Source of the DNA: Certhia americana
Taxonomy: Eukaryota > Chordata > Aves > Passeriformes > Certhiidae
DNA length: 64,000 nt
Direction: 5' to 3'
NCBI GenBank assembly: GCA_018697195.1
Contig: CM031872.1
Coordinates: forward strand, 7,528,910 to 7,592,909
Both the position numbers and the translations under genes were made by a program. Numbering within the stretch: position 1 is the stretch's first letter; each line of letters starts with the position of its first letter. Below the pieces are notes generated by a model that had not been told where the DNA came from, did no database searches, and saw only the letters and a program-made list of their open reading frames with translations. Below, piece by piece: positions 25,801-37,800 of the stretch.

Positions 25801-28800
25801 ATCACCTTTCAGCCTTGAGCCCAGCAAGATGGGCTGCCTGTCCTGTGCCAGAGGTCATGTTGTTGGGAGAACAGAGCTGGCATAGGGGGAAGCTCTGCAT
25901 TAGCATCTCTGAGAGGGAGCAGAGGAGACCAGGATCTGCTAGCGCAACTGAGGGGTAGTGACAGGCTTTGGGAGGTCTTGGAATTGAGACTGCAAAAGAA
26001 AATTCTTAGCTGTGCCATTTGAATGGTTGTTAGGGGTTTTGCAGTGCCCTCGGCTCTGGCCAGAGCACCTCTCTGCTCCCCTTACTGAGGGAATCACCTG
26101 GGTTCCTCCTGGTGCAAGGTAGAAACACCATTAACTTCATTCCTAATTCTGTGAGCAAGTCCATGTACGTTCACCCAAAACCTTTCCATTCATCTTCAGT
26201 GACTACAGCAGCTCTTTGATTTAAATTTGGAACTTAATTGTCATAAACATCAGGTCCAGAGAGTTCCAGCTGAGGAGGAACAGGGAAGAAAGAACTGTCT
26301 CTCTGAATTTTTTTTTGCTGAAATGACAGATGTTCTTTTAATAGGGTTTATCTGGATTCCCCTTTGCCACTTTGCCTCTGATGCTGGAACGGAGGCTTTA
26401 AATCTAAGGTGCTTTAATCATCAGTTTAGCTGCTAAATACAGGAATAAATTTGGAGCTTCTGTCTGTGCCTTGTGGCTATGTTCTGCCTTGATTTATAAA
26501 CTTCTCATCCCACGGGGTCACAAGGCAGTCTGCAACACCTAGGAGTTTGGCTCCACAGTTGTGGATGGGCATCAGCTGGGGCTGATCCCAGCACATTCCC
26601 TGCTCTGGAGAAATGGGGTGGCAGTGAAAGGAAAAGGTGCAATTCCTTTCTCAGTTCCCTAAGTCAGTGAGTGCTCAAGCTAGAGTTACTGAATGAGAAA
26701 AGATGTATTGTAGGTGTCTAATACCAATAAATGCCTAATTATCAGGAACTACATGTACTGGGAATGTGGCTTCTTTTCTTCCCAAGACGCTGCCAGTTTC
26801 CCAGCACAGATTATCACTGCTGTTGGTCTCTGGTCATGCATGTGCCCTGTGTTGGGCAGTGCTGCATGGAAGGTAAAGAAAGAAATGTCAGACAGGAGCA
26901 AGTGAAGCCAAAAAGACAAAAAAGATGTGTGTTCAAGTACATAACGAGGAGGGTGAGAAGTGGCTTGGCCCTCAGGACTGGATGTCAAGCCCTGCTGAAC
27001 TTGGCCCAGGGAGGCAGGGAAATACCACCTGAATGTTTCTGATACCAATGGACACATGATCTATAAATCAAGCATGCTGCTCTTCTTCCCTTTTTGTCTT
27101 GCTGCTCAGTCCCTCATGCACAATACATCCATGTAGAGCAGGAATCAAGGTGAAAAGAACCTGAGGAACCTGATTTGCCTGGTCCTAAGTAGCTCTGCAG
27201 CTGTGTGAGACACAGGTGTTGCTGCTGGAGGCAGGTGGGACAGCAGAGTCGTTCTCAGGGCTGGGGAGGAGGGAGCTGTGCCAGGCTGCCCAGTCCTGCT
27301 GGCCAGGGTGCTGTGGCAGGTGGATGGAGCAGCTGGGAGGAGTGGGAGAGGTGGCAAGAGCAATGTGAAAGTGAAAAGAAGGGAGCAGCAGCTCAAGGCG
27401 AGGGTGTTAACAGCAGCCTGACTCCAGAAGGCAGCTCCAGTCATTGCAGAGCTACTGTTGGTAACCCTTGGTTCTCCTCACCCAACATCCCCGTGGCCCA
27501 GCTTTAATCCAGCATTGATTTCTGGACCAGCCTGACTTCTTCCCTAGCAGAAGCAAACTACTAGCCTCAAATGCCATTGTGGCAGTGGGCACAGTGCTTT
27601 GGCACCTGAATCCTCTTCACTGCAAGCACAGACAAGGGTCATTGGTCACATCTTCGGGCTGCTGGTGTGTGTGACCTCATGTATGTGAATGCACAGACTC
27701 CTGAAATGGCATGGATTCTGGTTCACAGGCCAATAATTCATTATGAGGGATGTCTGAATCTTTTCCTTCCACACTATTTTTTTCTGTAGATAAATTCTTT
27801 ATTAACGACTACTCTTGAATAAAGCTTCGTATTCCCTTTGCATTTGAAGTTGCTTCTCCAGTGTGTAATTACTGAAGGTGCTAAATTGAATGAAAACGAA
27901 GAATTATCCAATTGTTTTACAAAAAGAAAGCACATTGGTGTGCTGGCAGCCCTTTGTAGTGTAGATCATGAAAACTCCTACATAAGTGCAAGTGAAAACA
28001 CCTTGAGGAGGGGACAAGTAAGGTAGGAAGAAAGAATTATCCTCACATTTTGCATGCTAGATCAGGTAGGTAGTTTATGTCAAATATATCTGGTCTTCAG
28101 TAAAAAATTTCAGTAAAAAATTGACTCCTACTTGAAACCAGTCATGCCCCCCTGAAATCTCTGTAAATTTTATGGAGCTGTACAGACCTCAGTGCTTATA
28201 AAACAGAGACTGGAATTGGTCTCTTTGCTCTTGTGATCATCAGCATTTTCAGGCATATTATGCTTTGGGGACTTCATTTTTCCATTTAGCCACAGATCCC
28301 AGAGCTCAGGAATTCCTGGATCTCTGAATTCCAGAGCTGTCAGTGTGTGATTGAGGGTGACACTCCTGTGTGTTCCCTCTGAGGAGGCTGTGCATCTTCC
28401 ATACAAGTATCAGTTTCAGGAGGAACAGGGGCAACTGTCAGCCACGATTTTGTGGTGTCTTAAGAAATCTGTAGCGTCACTGTGCCCACACAGATTAGTA
28501 AATTTGACAAGTTGAGACGAGTACTTAGAGCTGGCCTTTGTTTTTAATTTTAAAAATGGTTTGTTTGGCACTATTAGCAAGCACAGATCTTGGCAGATCT
28601 CAAGGAGTCATTTGGTGGTGTTTTCCCAAGACATACCCACTCTAGAGCACAGTTAATCCTGGAGCTGGGGCGGATCTGAGCTGCTGGAGAGGAGATGGAG
28701 GGGCCCTGCTGCCTCTTGAGAGGTGACATGTGGTTTGAGAGACTCTGGGACCTGTGACCACTCTCTGCACTGTGCTGTGGCACTGTACCCTGCAGGTGGG

Positions 28801-31800
28801 TACAGGCTTTGGGATGACAGCCTGTGGAGCACCTTCTTTCACTGGAAAGGCCCTTGTCCATCAGGCTTCTCCTGGAGCAGTTGCAGATGTCTACATTGAC
28901 CACGGTAGAGCCCTACCAGCCTTCCACCTTACCTGGGCAGTATCTGAGGGGCACTACCCCTCACTACACCTGGACGGGGATTTTTGACTTCATATGAAGC
29001 CTGGACAGAGCATCAGCTCCAGATTCAAAAGGCACAGCTCTTCTTTCAGGACTCCCAAAGTGTCTCCTCCTGGCCAGCTCCAGTATCCAGAGACTGTGAG
29101 GAGACCTGACTTGTGTCAGCCTGAACAGCCCTGACAGTCACTTCTTGAGCAGAGTGGCCAGAGACTGATTTATTTCCTAGTGCTGCTGGAGGAAGTTGTA
29201 TCTCAAGCAGAAAAATGAGACAAGGGTGGCACCCTGTACCAGTACCAACTCAGTTCTGGTTGCAAACAGAGGAGGGGGAGAGGCCCTGAGCAATGTGGGC
29301 ATGTTCCAGGATGGATTTCAGATTCAAAAGCTGACCATGTATGGCCTCAGCTTGGGAGGGCTCATCTCAGAGAGGCACAGGAGCACTTCATGGGCAGCAG
29401 CATGTAGCAGCAGTGAAGGGTCCATGTTACACACATACACCACCACTCTTTCCCAAAGGCTGTTCTCTTCCTCCTTCACTTCATGGCCAGTTACATTGTG
29501 GGTGAGTTCTTCCAGGTTGTGACTCAGTAGCTAAAGAAGTTACCTTCCTTAAATATCTACTGAAGTAAAGGCTTGGGTTTGCTTTCTGCCTCTGTTTTAA
29601 GTGCTTCTGTCTGTACTGGACACTAATGATTTCATTTTTTGGGTAGTAGTCACATAAATAATGCATTCCCTGCTGAGCCTTTTTGCCAGTCCCTGAGCTG
29701 CTTCCCATCTGAAGGGAAGTGTAAGAGGTAATTAACAGCCACTTGAAAAAGGATTAGCAGGTGGGTGGGAGCTACTGTTGGGTTCATGCATGGAATTACC
29801 ATGGAAATGCTGAGATTTCCTGGCACTTCATCCAGTGTGTGGGCTCCAAAGATAGTTGCACTCATGGGCCTCTCTCCTTGGATCTTCCTACCCTGCAAGG
29901 GGAGCGGCTGTGTTTTCTTACAGGACAGCTCCCACGGGCCCAGCCGTGGCCATCTGTGAGACCGGGGCGTGCCGGGAGCGGGGTGCTGTGCTGCAGCTGT
30001 CAGCTGAAGTCTTGCTGCATTTCTGTCATGTCAAACCACCTGGCAGAAAATCAGGAGAAAAAAAAAGACCAGACCTTGTTGGTTTGCCCCTTTGCCAGCG
30101 TTCTGAAAAACACTCTGAGTTTGGCACATGGAGAAGGTGGTGCTGGTCCTTGTCCTGCAGACTGTGACCAGATCCATAGTCCTCATATGGCTGTACAGGG
30201 CTGCAGCTGAACCAGGGCCGTCTTGTCTGACAGCATTTTCAGGTTGTGCAATGAGACCTGCATTTGCTTCTAGAGTTATTGAGTGGCCACACATGTTTAA
30301 AGTATTGGGCCTCTCTGTGAGAAAGATCTCCCATTTCAGTGCCTGCTCTGGAGGTTTAGAAGGCAGCGATGGGCACACGTTCATCTGAAACAGTTCCTGC
30401 AGGGACCTCCTGTATCTGGCTCCCCTACACAGCAGTAGCAAAGAGCCTCCTGAATTTGCCAGTGTCTGTGGGGCTTTGCTTTAAGGAGAATGTGCCTTTT
30501 GTTTCAGATCACCTGCTAGCGGACTCCTACATCGGGCAGGAGGACTCCCCTGAGATGCAGCAGGTGGCCCAGAACAAGCGCAGGCTCTCGGTCATCTCGG
30601 ACGGCAAATTCGAGAGGAGCTTCACCGAGGAGCAGGCGGAGAAGATGCCGAGCGAGGGCCCGAAGCCGCGAGTCTACACCATCTCTGGCGAGAGGCCGAT
30701 GCTGTCGGAGCACGAGAATGACAGCATGGAACTGGTGGTGATGAAGGGGGCTGCCCATGAGGAGTGTCACCACGGCCACCATGCACATGGCGCCGGTGGC
30801 TCGCACGGCACCCGGCACTGCAAGGCCTGGCCAGGCGGCCGCCAGGGCTCCAAGGAGTGCCCCAACTGCACCAGGCTGGCTGCTCCTTCCCAGCAGTCTA
30901 TTGAGCTGGAGCAGCACCCACCTGGCGAGGCTGGGTGGCACAGGAAAAGGCTGGAGAGGATGTACAGTGTGGATCGAGTGTCTGGTAAGTGAATGCTGGG
31001 CAACACGGAAGGTGACACCCATCTCATCCCAGCACAGGGGTTTTGATCCTGGGCCCTTCTGGTACCGTGCAGCAGCATTCCTAGGAAGGGATTGGCAGAG
31101 GAGGAGTTTGCAATAAGCTGAGCTCAGTTGGAGGCCAGCTCGTCCTAGCTCCTGGTCATCAGTGGCTGCTCTGGGTGTGTTTCATCACTCCTTCATGCAG
31201 CTCAGTGAGCAACTTTTCTGTGGAGGAAGAGCAAAGAAAAAGGACTCTGTCAAAGCCCTGCATCCATGCTCATCCCAGAGGCAGTTCAGAGCAGGATCCT
31301 CTCTCTGCCTCTTGCTGGGCAGAGGAAATCTTTGTGAACTGGTCTGTGAGAGCCTTAGGTTATGGTATTCTGTACTTTGGTGTGTTCCAAAATTCTTGTT
31401 TGCAGGGCTGGAAGCCATTCATGTAGTGCCATCTCATGGGTTTTCCATAAATACTAGCAAATTACACAGTGTTGGACTTTCTTCCCTCCTTTCTTCCCTG
31501 CTCAATGTTCTCAGGGAATAGGGCATGTAATTATTCCATTAGATTAAAAAAAAAAAAAAAAGAAAAAGAAAAAGATTGTCTTTAAAAACTGAACTATTAA
31601 ATACATGCACAGTCTGTGTGCTTTGAATCATAAACTGATGTGCAGGCCATCTTTGCCTGTATATGGCTGGCAAAGAGTCTGGCCTAATTTGTCTGATTTT
31701 CTCTGTAAACATGCATCAAGGCATTTAGAGCAGAGAGTCTGGCCAGGAAAGGTCAGGGTTTTCTCCTTGGAAAGAAACTGTGTGTAAGAACTGTGGAGCT

Positions 31801-34800
31801 CAAACGGTCCAGCTTTCCTGGGTTCATAGTTTTCTGGTAAATATTACAGTGGTGTTTACTACAGATAAAATCACCAGAAGTTAGGGTCCTGGACCATATT
31901 TTCATGCCTAGGTATCTGAAATTAAGTGGTTGCATGAATATATGGCCTAAACTGAAGAATAGTAATGAAAAAAATAACTGATTATGAAATGTGTGGAAGA
32001 ACTGCAGCCCCCTGAAATCCTGTGCATGATTTTTAAGCATTATTAATCTATTCCCCGGGATTTTTTGGGCTTCACATCAGACACTGAATGTGCCCCATAT
32101 CAGCTCCTGTGAAGAAAATGAATTTTTTGTGCCCAAACCAGCACACGTGGACAAATCAGAATTGCACTTTGCGTTGTGGAACTGAAGGAAATTATTTGAT
32201 ACAGAAGCAAGGGAAAGCTCCACATCACTAAAGGAGGGGTTTAACTCCTCATAGCTGGAGCTGTGTTTGCTGGAAAACATGTGCTGGCAATTCCTGCAGG
32301 GAGATGCTGTTGCTGGGCCTTGGAATTCATTATCTGTTTTCAACCAGGCAGCCTTTTTCACTGGGCTCAGTCATCAATGTAGAGATTGGTCTTTCTGAAA
32401 ATGTGTCAGAGTAGTTACTTAAATGGGAACAGAGTGAACAGTGCAGGACCTTTAGATGCTCCCATGGACTTTCCATGTGTCAGCAGCTCCCCTGGGTGCT
32501 CATCTCAAGCCTCTGGGTCCTGATGTGTGGCTGCACATGCAGGGCTGTGTCCCCAAGCCCAAATTCCATCCCAGCACTGGCACCATGGAAGGAGAGTTCT
32601 TTCAGCTTGGTTGTCTTTGCACTCGCTATCCAAGTGCTGCTACTCAGAGATAACTGCAGAATTGAACAGCACAAGTGCCACAGGTTGCAAGAATTCCCTG
32701 GCATGTCCCTCCTGCTTGGCTAGCAGGGAAAAGGGAGCAGAGAGGAGTGGAGCCTGATTTGATTTCCCCAGGGGTTCACCTGACAGTTCTGCTTCTGTTT
32801 GCATTTACATGACAAGTTGCTGCTGCAAACCAACAATTACAGCAGCCAGGCCCTATTGGCATCACTGAACATGGATTTTGATGTTGAGTTTCTGGTGCCT
32901 GACACCATTCCAGGGAAGCTCAAGCTGCCATCTCCTGCACTGCTTCCAGCATCTGATACAGACACATCCACTCATGGACAGAGGTGCTGAGATTTGGGTG
33001 CAGTGGGAAGTAGCTGCAGATGCTGGCTGTGATGGTGGTGGTGTCCCTCCAGTCTTACCAGGCCCCTGGCTCCTTCACTGTTCCCTCACAGTTGATGGTG
33101 ACAAGCAAGGAGAATAAACTGCTCTGCCTGGACAGAAAGGATATGCTGCCAGCTCCTCGCAGCAACAGCCATACCCATAATCTGAATTTTAATTTGGCGA
33201 GTGAGCTCAGGAGCTGAGCTGTACTGCCCAGTCCCCACCTGCGAGTTCTGCTGATGTTCTACCCTTTGAAGGGTCCCAAATCCTTTATTCTGCATTGAGT
33301 GCAGTGTGGATGGCAGGAATATTTTTCCTATGTTAACTTCAGTCTATGAGAAAAGGAGAGAAAGCCTCCTGAGGATATTTATTAGCTGTTGTTCATAAGC
33401 TCTGCTTTGAACCAAAGCCTGTGGCTTAAAAGCTGTAAAACGCATTAAGAGACTGTCAGTCCTTTGAGATGAGTAGTCCCTGAGAAGCCTGTACAGAATT
33501 GTTGGCTAAAAAGGAATTTGTACAACTTCTCCTTAGCCACTTCTGTGGGTTGGAGGCTTCAAACAAGTGAAGTCATTTACAGTCTTGAGTTGTTCTGCTT
33601 TTCCTTCTGTCTCTGTGTTTTGGAGGAGAGCAGACTTTGGGACTGCATCAGAAGTCTTTAGCATACTGGAATGCAGTTTCATTTAGCATATATATTCCCT
33701 TGGAGTGCCTTTAAACAAGACTTGATGTAAACTGTGAGCTGAGGAGTGTCTGGTACAGCTTTCTATAGATTTCTTGGAAGCTGCGCTTCAAAGGAAGGCT
33801 CCCCAGCTGCAGTTAGCATTTTTTGCATCTCTAATTGCAGCTACTTTCTGTACTTTTAGGGAATAATCTGTAGGATATGATTATCTGTACAAAACATTTG
33901 GTGAGATAGCTGGTCTGTAGTAATTTTGCCTGCAGTGGGCATGTGGAGTTTGACTGGGCTTGGGCCAGCAAAGGTGAATTAAAAAATACCTTGACAATGC
34001 AGAATATTAAATACTATCAGATCTGAAGACTTGAATGACATGAGGCATGACACAATCAGCAACCTGGGGAAAGGCATTAGGCAAGGGAACCACAAACTGG
34101 GTGTGAAGGAATATGAAAAATCAGGTAGCCCCAACACCAGGAGTCCAAACTCACAAGTGTTGTGGCAGTGGATTTCAGTATCCCTCTGATTCCCTGCCTG
34201 CTTGACTCAACCTGAGAGTTCTCAGAAGGAGCTGCTGCTTGGGCAGGTTCCTCCTCCTGGTCACCACACTCATAATTGGTTATTTTGCTTTCTGAATTAG
34301 TGGTTGTTCAGTGAAGGTGACACAGTGTTCTAATGCCCTGGAACTAGGGAAAGAAACCACAGTTGGTTTGGGCAGGGCAGTTTACAGAGAGAGGTGACTA
34401 AATCAGCTCAGTTACCTGCAGGTTGTAGAGCTGATGGGTGGTTTGACTTCCAAACCAGAGGAACTCCTGAAGGCTGAGTCACCAGAATCAGGTGTGAGAG
34501 AGGGGTTTATTGAAACTTCAGTGGCAGAAAAAGAGAGGATAGTTCAAGCTTACTGTTCTGAGTGGAAGGTAAATGCTTTTCATCTTCTACTGGGCTGCAT
34601 CAGAAAGAACTGGGGGAATGGGACAGTTTAAATCATTGGTATAAAGGAAAAGGCAGAGACAGGAAAATGCTTTTAATGAAAAATGTTTCTTTTCTCTGTT
34701 TTTTCCCTAGTTCAAATGTCAGTTCTGTAATTCCTGGATCATTCTAATCTCCAATGCTTAAGATAGAGCTTTTATTCTCCACTTAGACAGGCTTAGCATG

Positions 34801-37800
34801 AATTTACAGATCACTCAGTGGCAGTGTGCATTTATATGAGGAGGATGAGATTCGAACTCCTGTTTAGTCAGAGCAGGATACTGAAGGAAAGTCCCAAGAG
34901 AAAGAGCTTGGGAAGGAAAAGTGGCTGTCTGAAGGATGTCTGTGCCTGGTGGGTGCTCAGGCTTTGCTCTCTCTCTCTGTCTTGCAGATGATGTCCCCAT
35001 ACGAACCTGGTTCCCAAAAGAGAACCTCTTCAGTTTTCACACTGCTACTACAACTATGCAAGCGTAAGTGAAACCACTGCTGTGGCTTTTGTTCTGTATC
35101 TCAGAGTCCAGGCGTGCTCAAAGCTGAGGGTCCAGAGCAGTTGTGTGTTTGACATCACTGTTCAGGGATGAGAAAGAAAGAGAAAAACTTGTCTCTTGTT
35201 AATTTTCTTTCCCACTTACTAGTTCTTTACTACTGCTCTCATTTGTTTGATTTTACCCTCTGTAACTGTTCAGGCTACCCTGCTCTTCTCTGCTTCCCTG
35301 ATTTTGTCTGTGACACTGTGGCCTGGCTGCCTCTGCAGAGCAAGGGTCCTGTGGATCACCAGCTGAGACCCTCCACCAGCTGCTTCTGCTGCACACATGT
35401 CCCCAGGGAAGGTTATTCCAGGCTTTCCCTGCATCTCTGCCTCCAGAGAGGTGCCTTCCTCTGGGATAAGATGCAGCCATGCAGCTCTGCGCTGGTCTGC
35501 ACTGAAAAAGTGTCAGTAAAATCTCTGCAAAATATGAAGGGGTGTGAGTTAGGAGGAGCCTTTTCCTCCACATTCCACGCAGGTTCCTGGGTGCTGTGTT
35601 TGGGAGGAGGCAGCTCTCCAAGAGCTGAGGAGAGTAAGGGAAGCCTCATCTCCAGGCTGTGCTTGGCCTGTCAGGGAGTGCTGCCTTCCTGGTTGCAAGT
35701 ATTTCCTACCTGACAGGAAAACTGAGGCAAGCAGTGAGGAAAATGAGATGCTGTTCTGCCTTCCAAGGCCCTTCCCCATCCTTGTCACCTTTTCCTGTGT
35801 GTTTCTTCCAATGTCTGGGACACCCACAGCTCTCTGTCTCTCTCTGTTATCTTCTTGTCTAATCTGGTGTCCTTTTTGTACTCTTGTTTCTCTGACATTT
35901 CTTCTTTCCCTTGTGCTTTTCCTTCTCAAATCCTGAAAACAGGCTGATTATTTCTCCTGGGATAACCCAGACTGGATCAGGTCTGGGAGGATTCATGCAG
36001 GGAGGACTGGATCTGGAGTTAAGGAGTGGAGTAGCTGCATCCACTAGAAAAAAAAAAAATTTAGAAATATTGGCTGATAACAGTCAATGGTATTTCACAG
36101 TTCTGATGTGACCCACAAACCATGTGCAAAATCAGCACATTTGGACACAGCCTTTACTGTCTGAACTTGTATTCTCTGGGCAGATTTGTTGCAGGATGAT
36201 GGCCCCTGGCTGGGCTTACAGGGCTTGAAGGCCAGTGTGGGGTTGGTTTGAGGGATGATGCCTTGAGGGAACCCTTGAGGAGCACAACTCCCTTGATTGA
36301 TGTGGCTCCGTGGAGCTTCTGTGCTGTCTCTAGAAGTGACACAGAAACACCTCCAGAAGTTCAGAGCACCTCCCCAAGGTGCTGAGGTAGCTCCCCAGGT
36401 GCCTTGGCCTCTGCTCCAGTCTTCTCACCCTGCTGTGCCAGCTGCCTTCATGAAGCAGGCAGTGTGAAACAGCTTCAGCAGTGTTTGTCATGGTGGGAGC
36501 AGCTGTCCCTGCTCCAGGAGCTCATGGTGCAGCCTGACAGGCCACTCAGCTCTTGTACATCTACACATTCTCTGGGTCTGTGTGGAGCACTATTTGCATC
36601 TAAGCCACATGTCAGCCCTGCCCCAGGGAGGATTGAGCTCCGTCAAGGAGGAGTCTCACAACTGAGAAATGTTTAATTTAAAAAGCAATTTCCTTCCACC
36701 TAACAAGAAGTATTCCTTCTGGAGTGAGAATTCCCTCAGAATGCTGGATGGGGTTGAGCACTAATAAATTCCTCTTCTCTCTCTTTTTCCCTGCGTCTCC
36801 TGGAATCTCTAGCATCTCGTAAGTATAATCTTCATTTTTTTGTTTCTTTGTCTGTTGGTGTCCTGGATAAACTCTCCTCTCCTGTCTGTCATATTCACTC
36901 ATGCTTTCCCTGTGCTAGGGGCTGTCTGTCAGCTGGCAGGAGGTTAGGTGGCTACACCTGCTAGGCCTTCATGGATCCCACCAAACCATCCTCATCCTCT
37001 GAGTGCAGCCCTTGGTTGCTGGCACTCTTTCTCCATCTCGATGCTGGTGTGCAGAGAGGGTGTGGCTGCAGCTCACAGGTCCATTCTGCAGAGCAGGGAT
37101 GGTGGTTGCTCCTTTGGGCCACGTTCTGATGTTTGAGGAGCAGCCCTAGGGAGTGAGGAGCTGTGGTTTGAGTGCCCTGCCTGGCCCTGACCCGCACGCA
37201 GTGCTGCCTGGGCCCTGGACAGCTCAACCTCTGTTGTCTGTCCAGAGCTTCCCTCTGTGTGTCCCTTGTCCTCTCCACTTCCAAGCTGTGGACTTGGTTA
37301 ATGGCTTGAAATGGTTTCCCAGGGCGTTCAGGGGCTACGCAGAGAGGAAGAGACGGAAACGAGAGAATGATTCTGCAGCTCTTATCCAGAGGTAGGGCCC
37401 TTCCCCCGGAGCTGTGACCTGGTGTTGCATGGGCCCTTGGGGGTCAGTACTGAACCCTGCTGGTGTTGACCGTGGCTGTCCCTGTCTCTGTGCTGTCCTG
37501 GGGCTGCTGGCAGTGGCTGTGCTGCAGCTGTGGAGGTGAATGATGCTCAGGATAGCTGATCTCCATCTTCTTAAAGAACACTGTCAAGTTGCTTTTAGCA
37601 TTCCACATGATCTGTGCCTCAGGCAGAAAAATACATACTTTAAAAATTGAGGATGCAATTTCCCCATTCCAACTTGGAATTTCATATCATTGCAGAATGG
37701 CTTGGGTTGGAAGAAACCTAAAATAGGATCTAGTTCCAACTCCCCTGCCCCAGGCAGGAATTTGTTTGAGGTTAGATGAATACTGTATGTACCATTGCTG

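Larger units (their letters stand above)
30985..37322 (+). other. NSMF: NSMF introns 3-5 around exon 4 and the microexon
   Basis: Intron 3 (30985-34987) contains an A-rich run. Intron 4 (35064-36812) ends in a long pyrimidine tract. Intron 5 (36819-37322) is 504 bases. No recognisable transposon body. The tight spacing around the 6-base exon is the notable feature. Confidence 0.85.
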
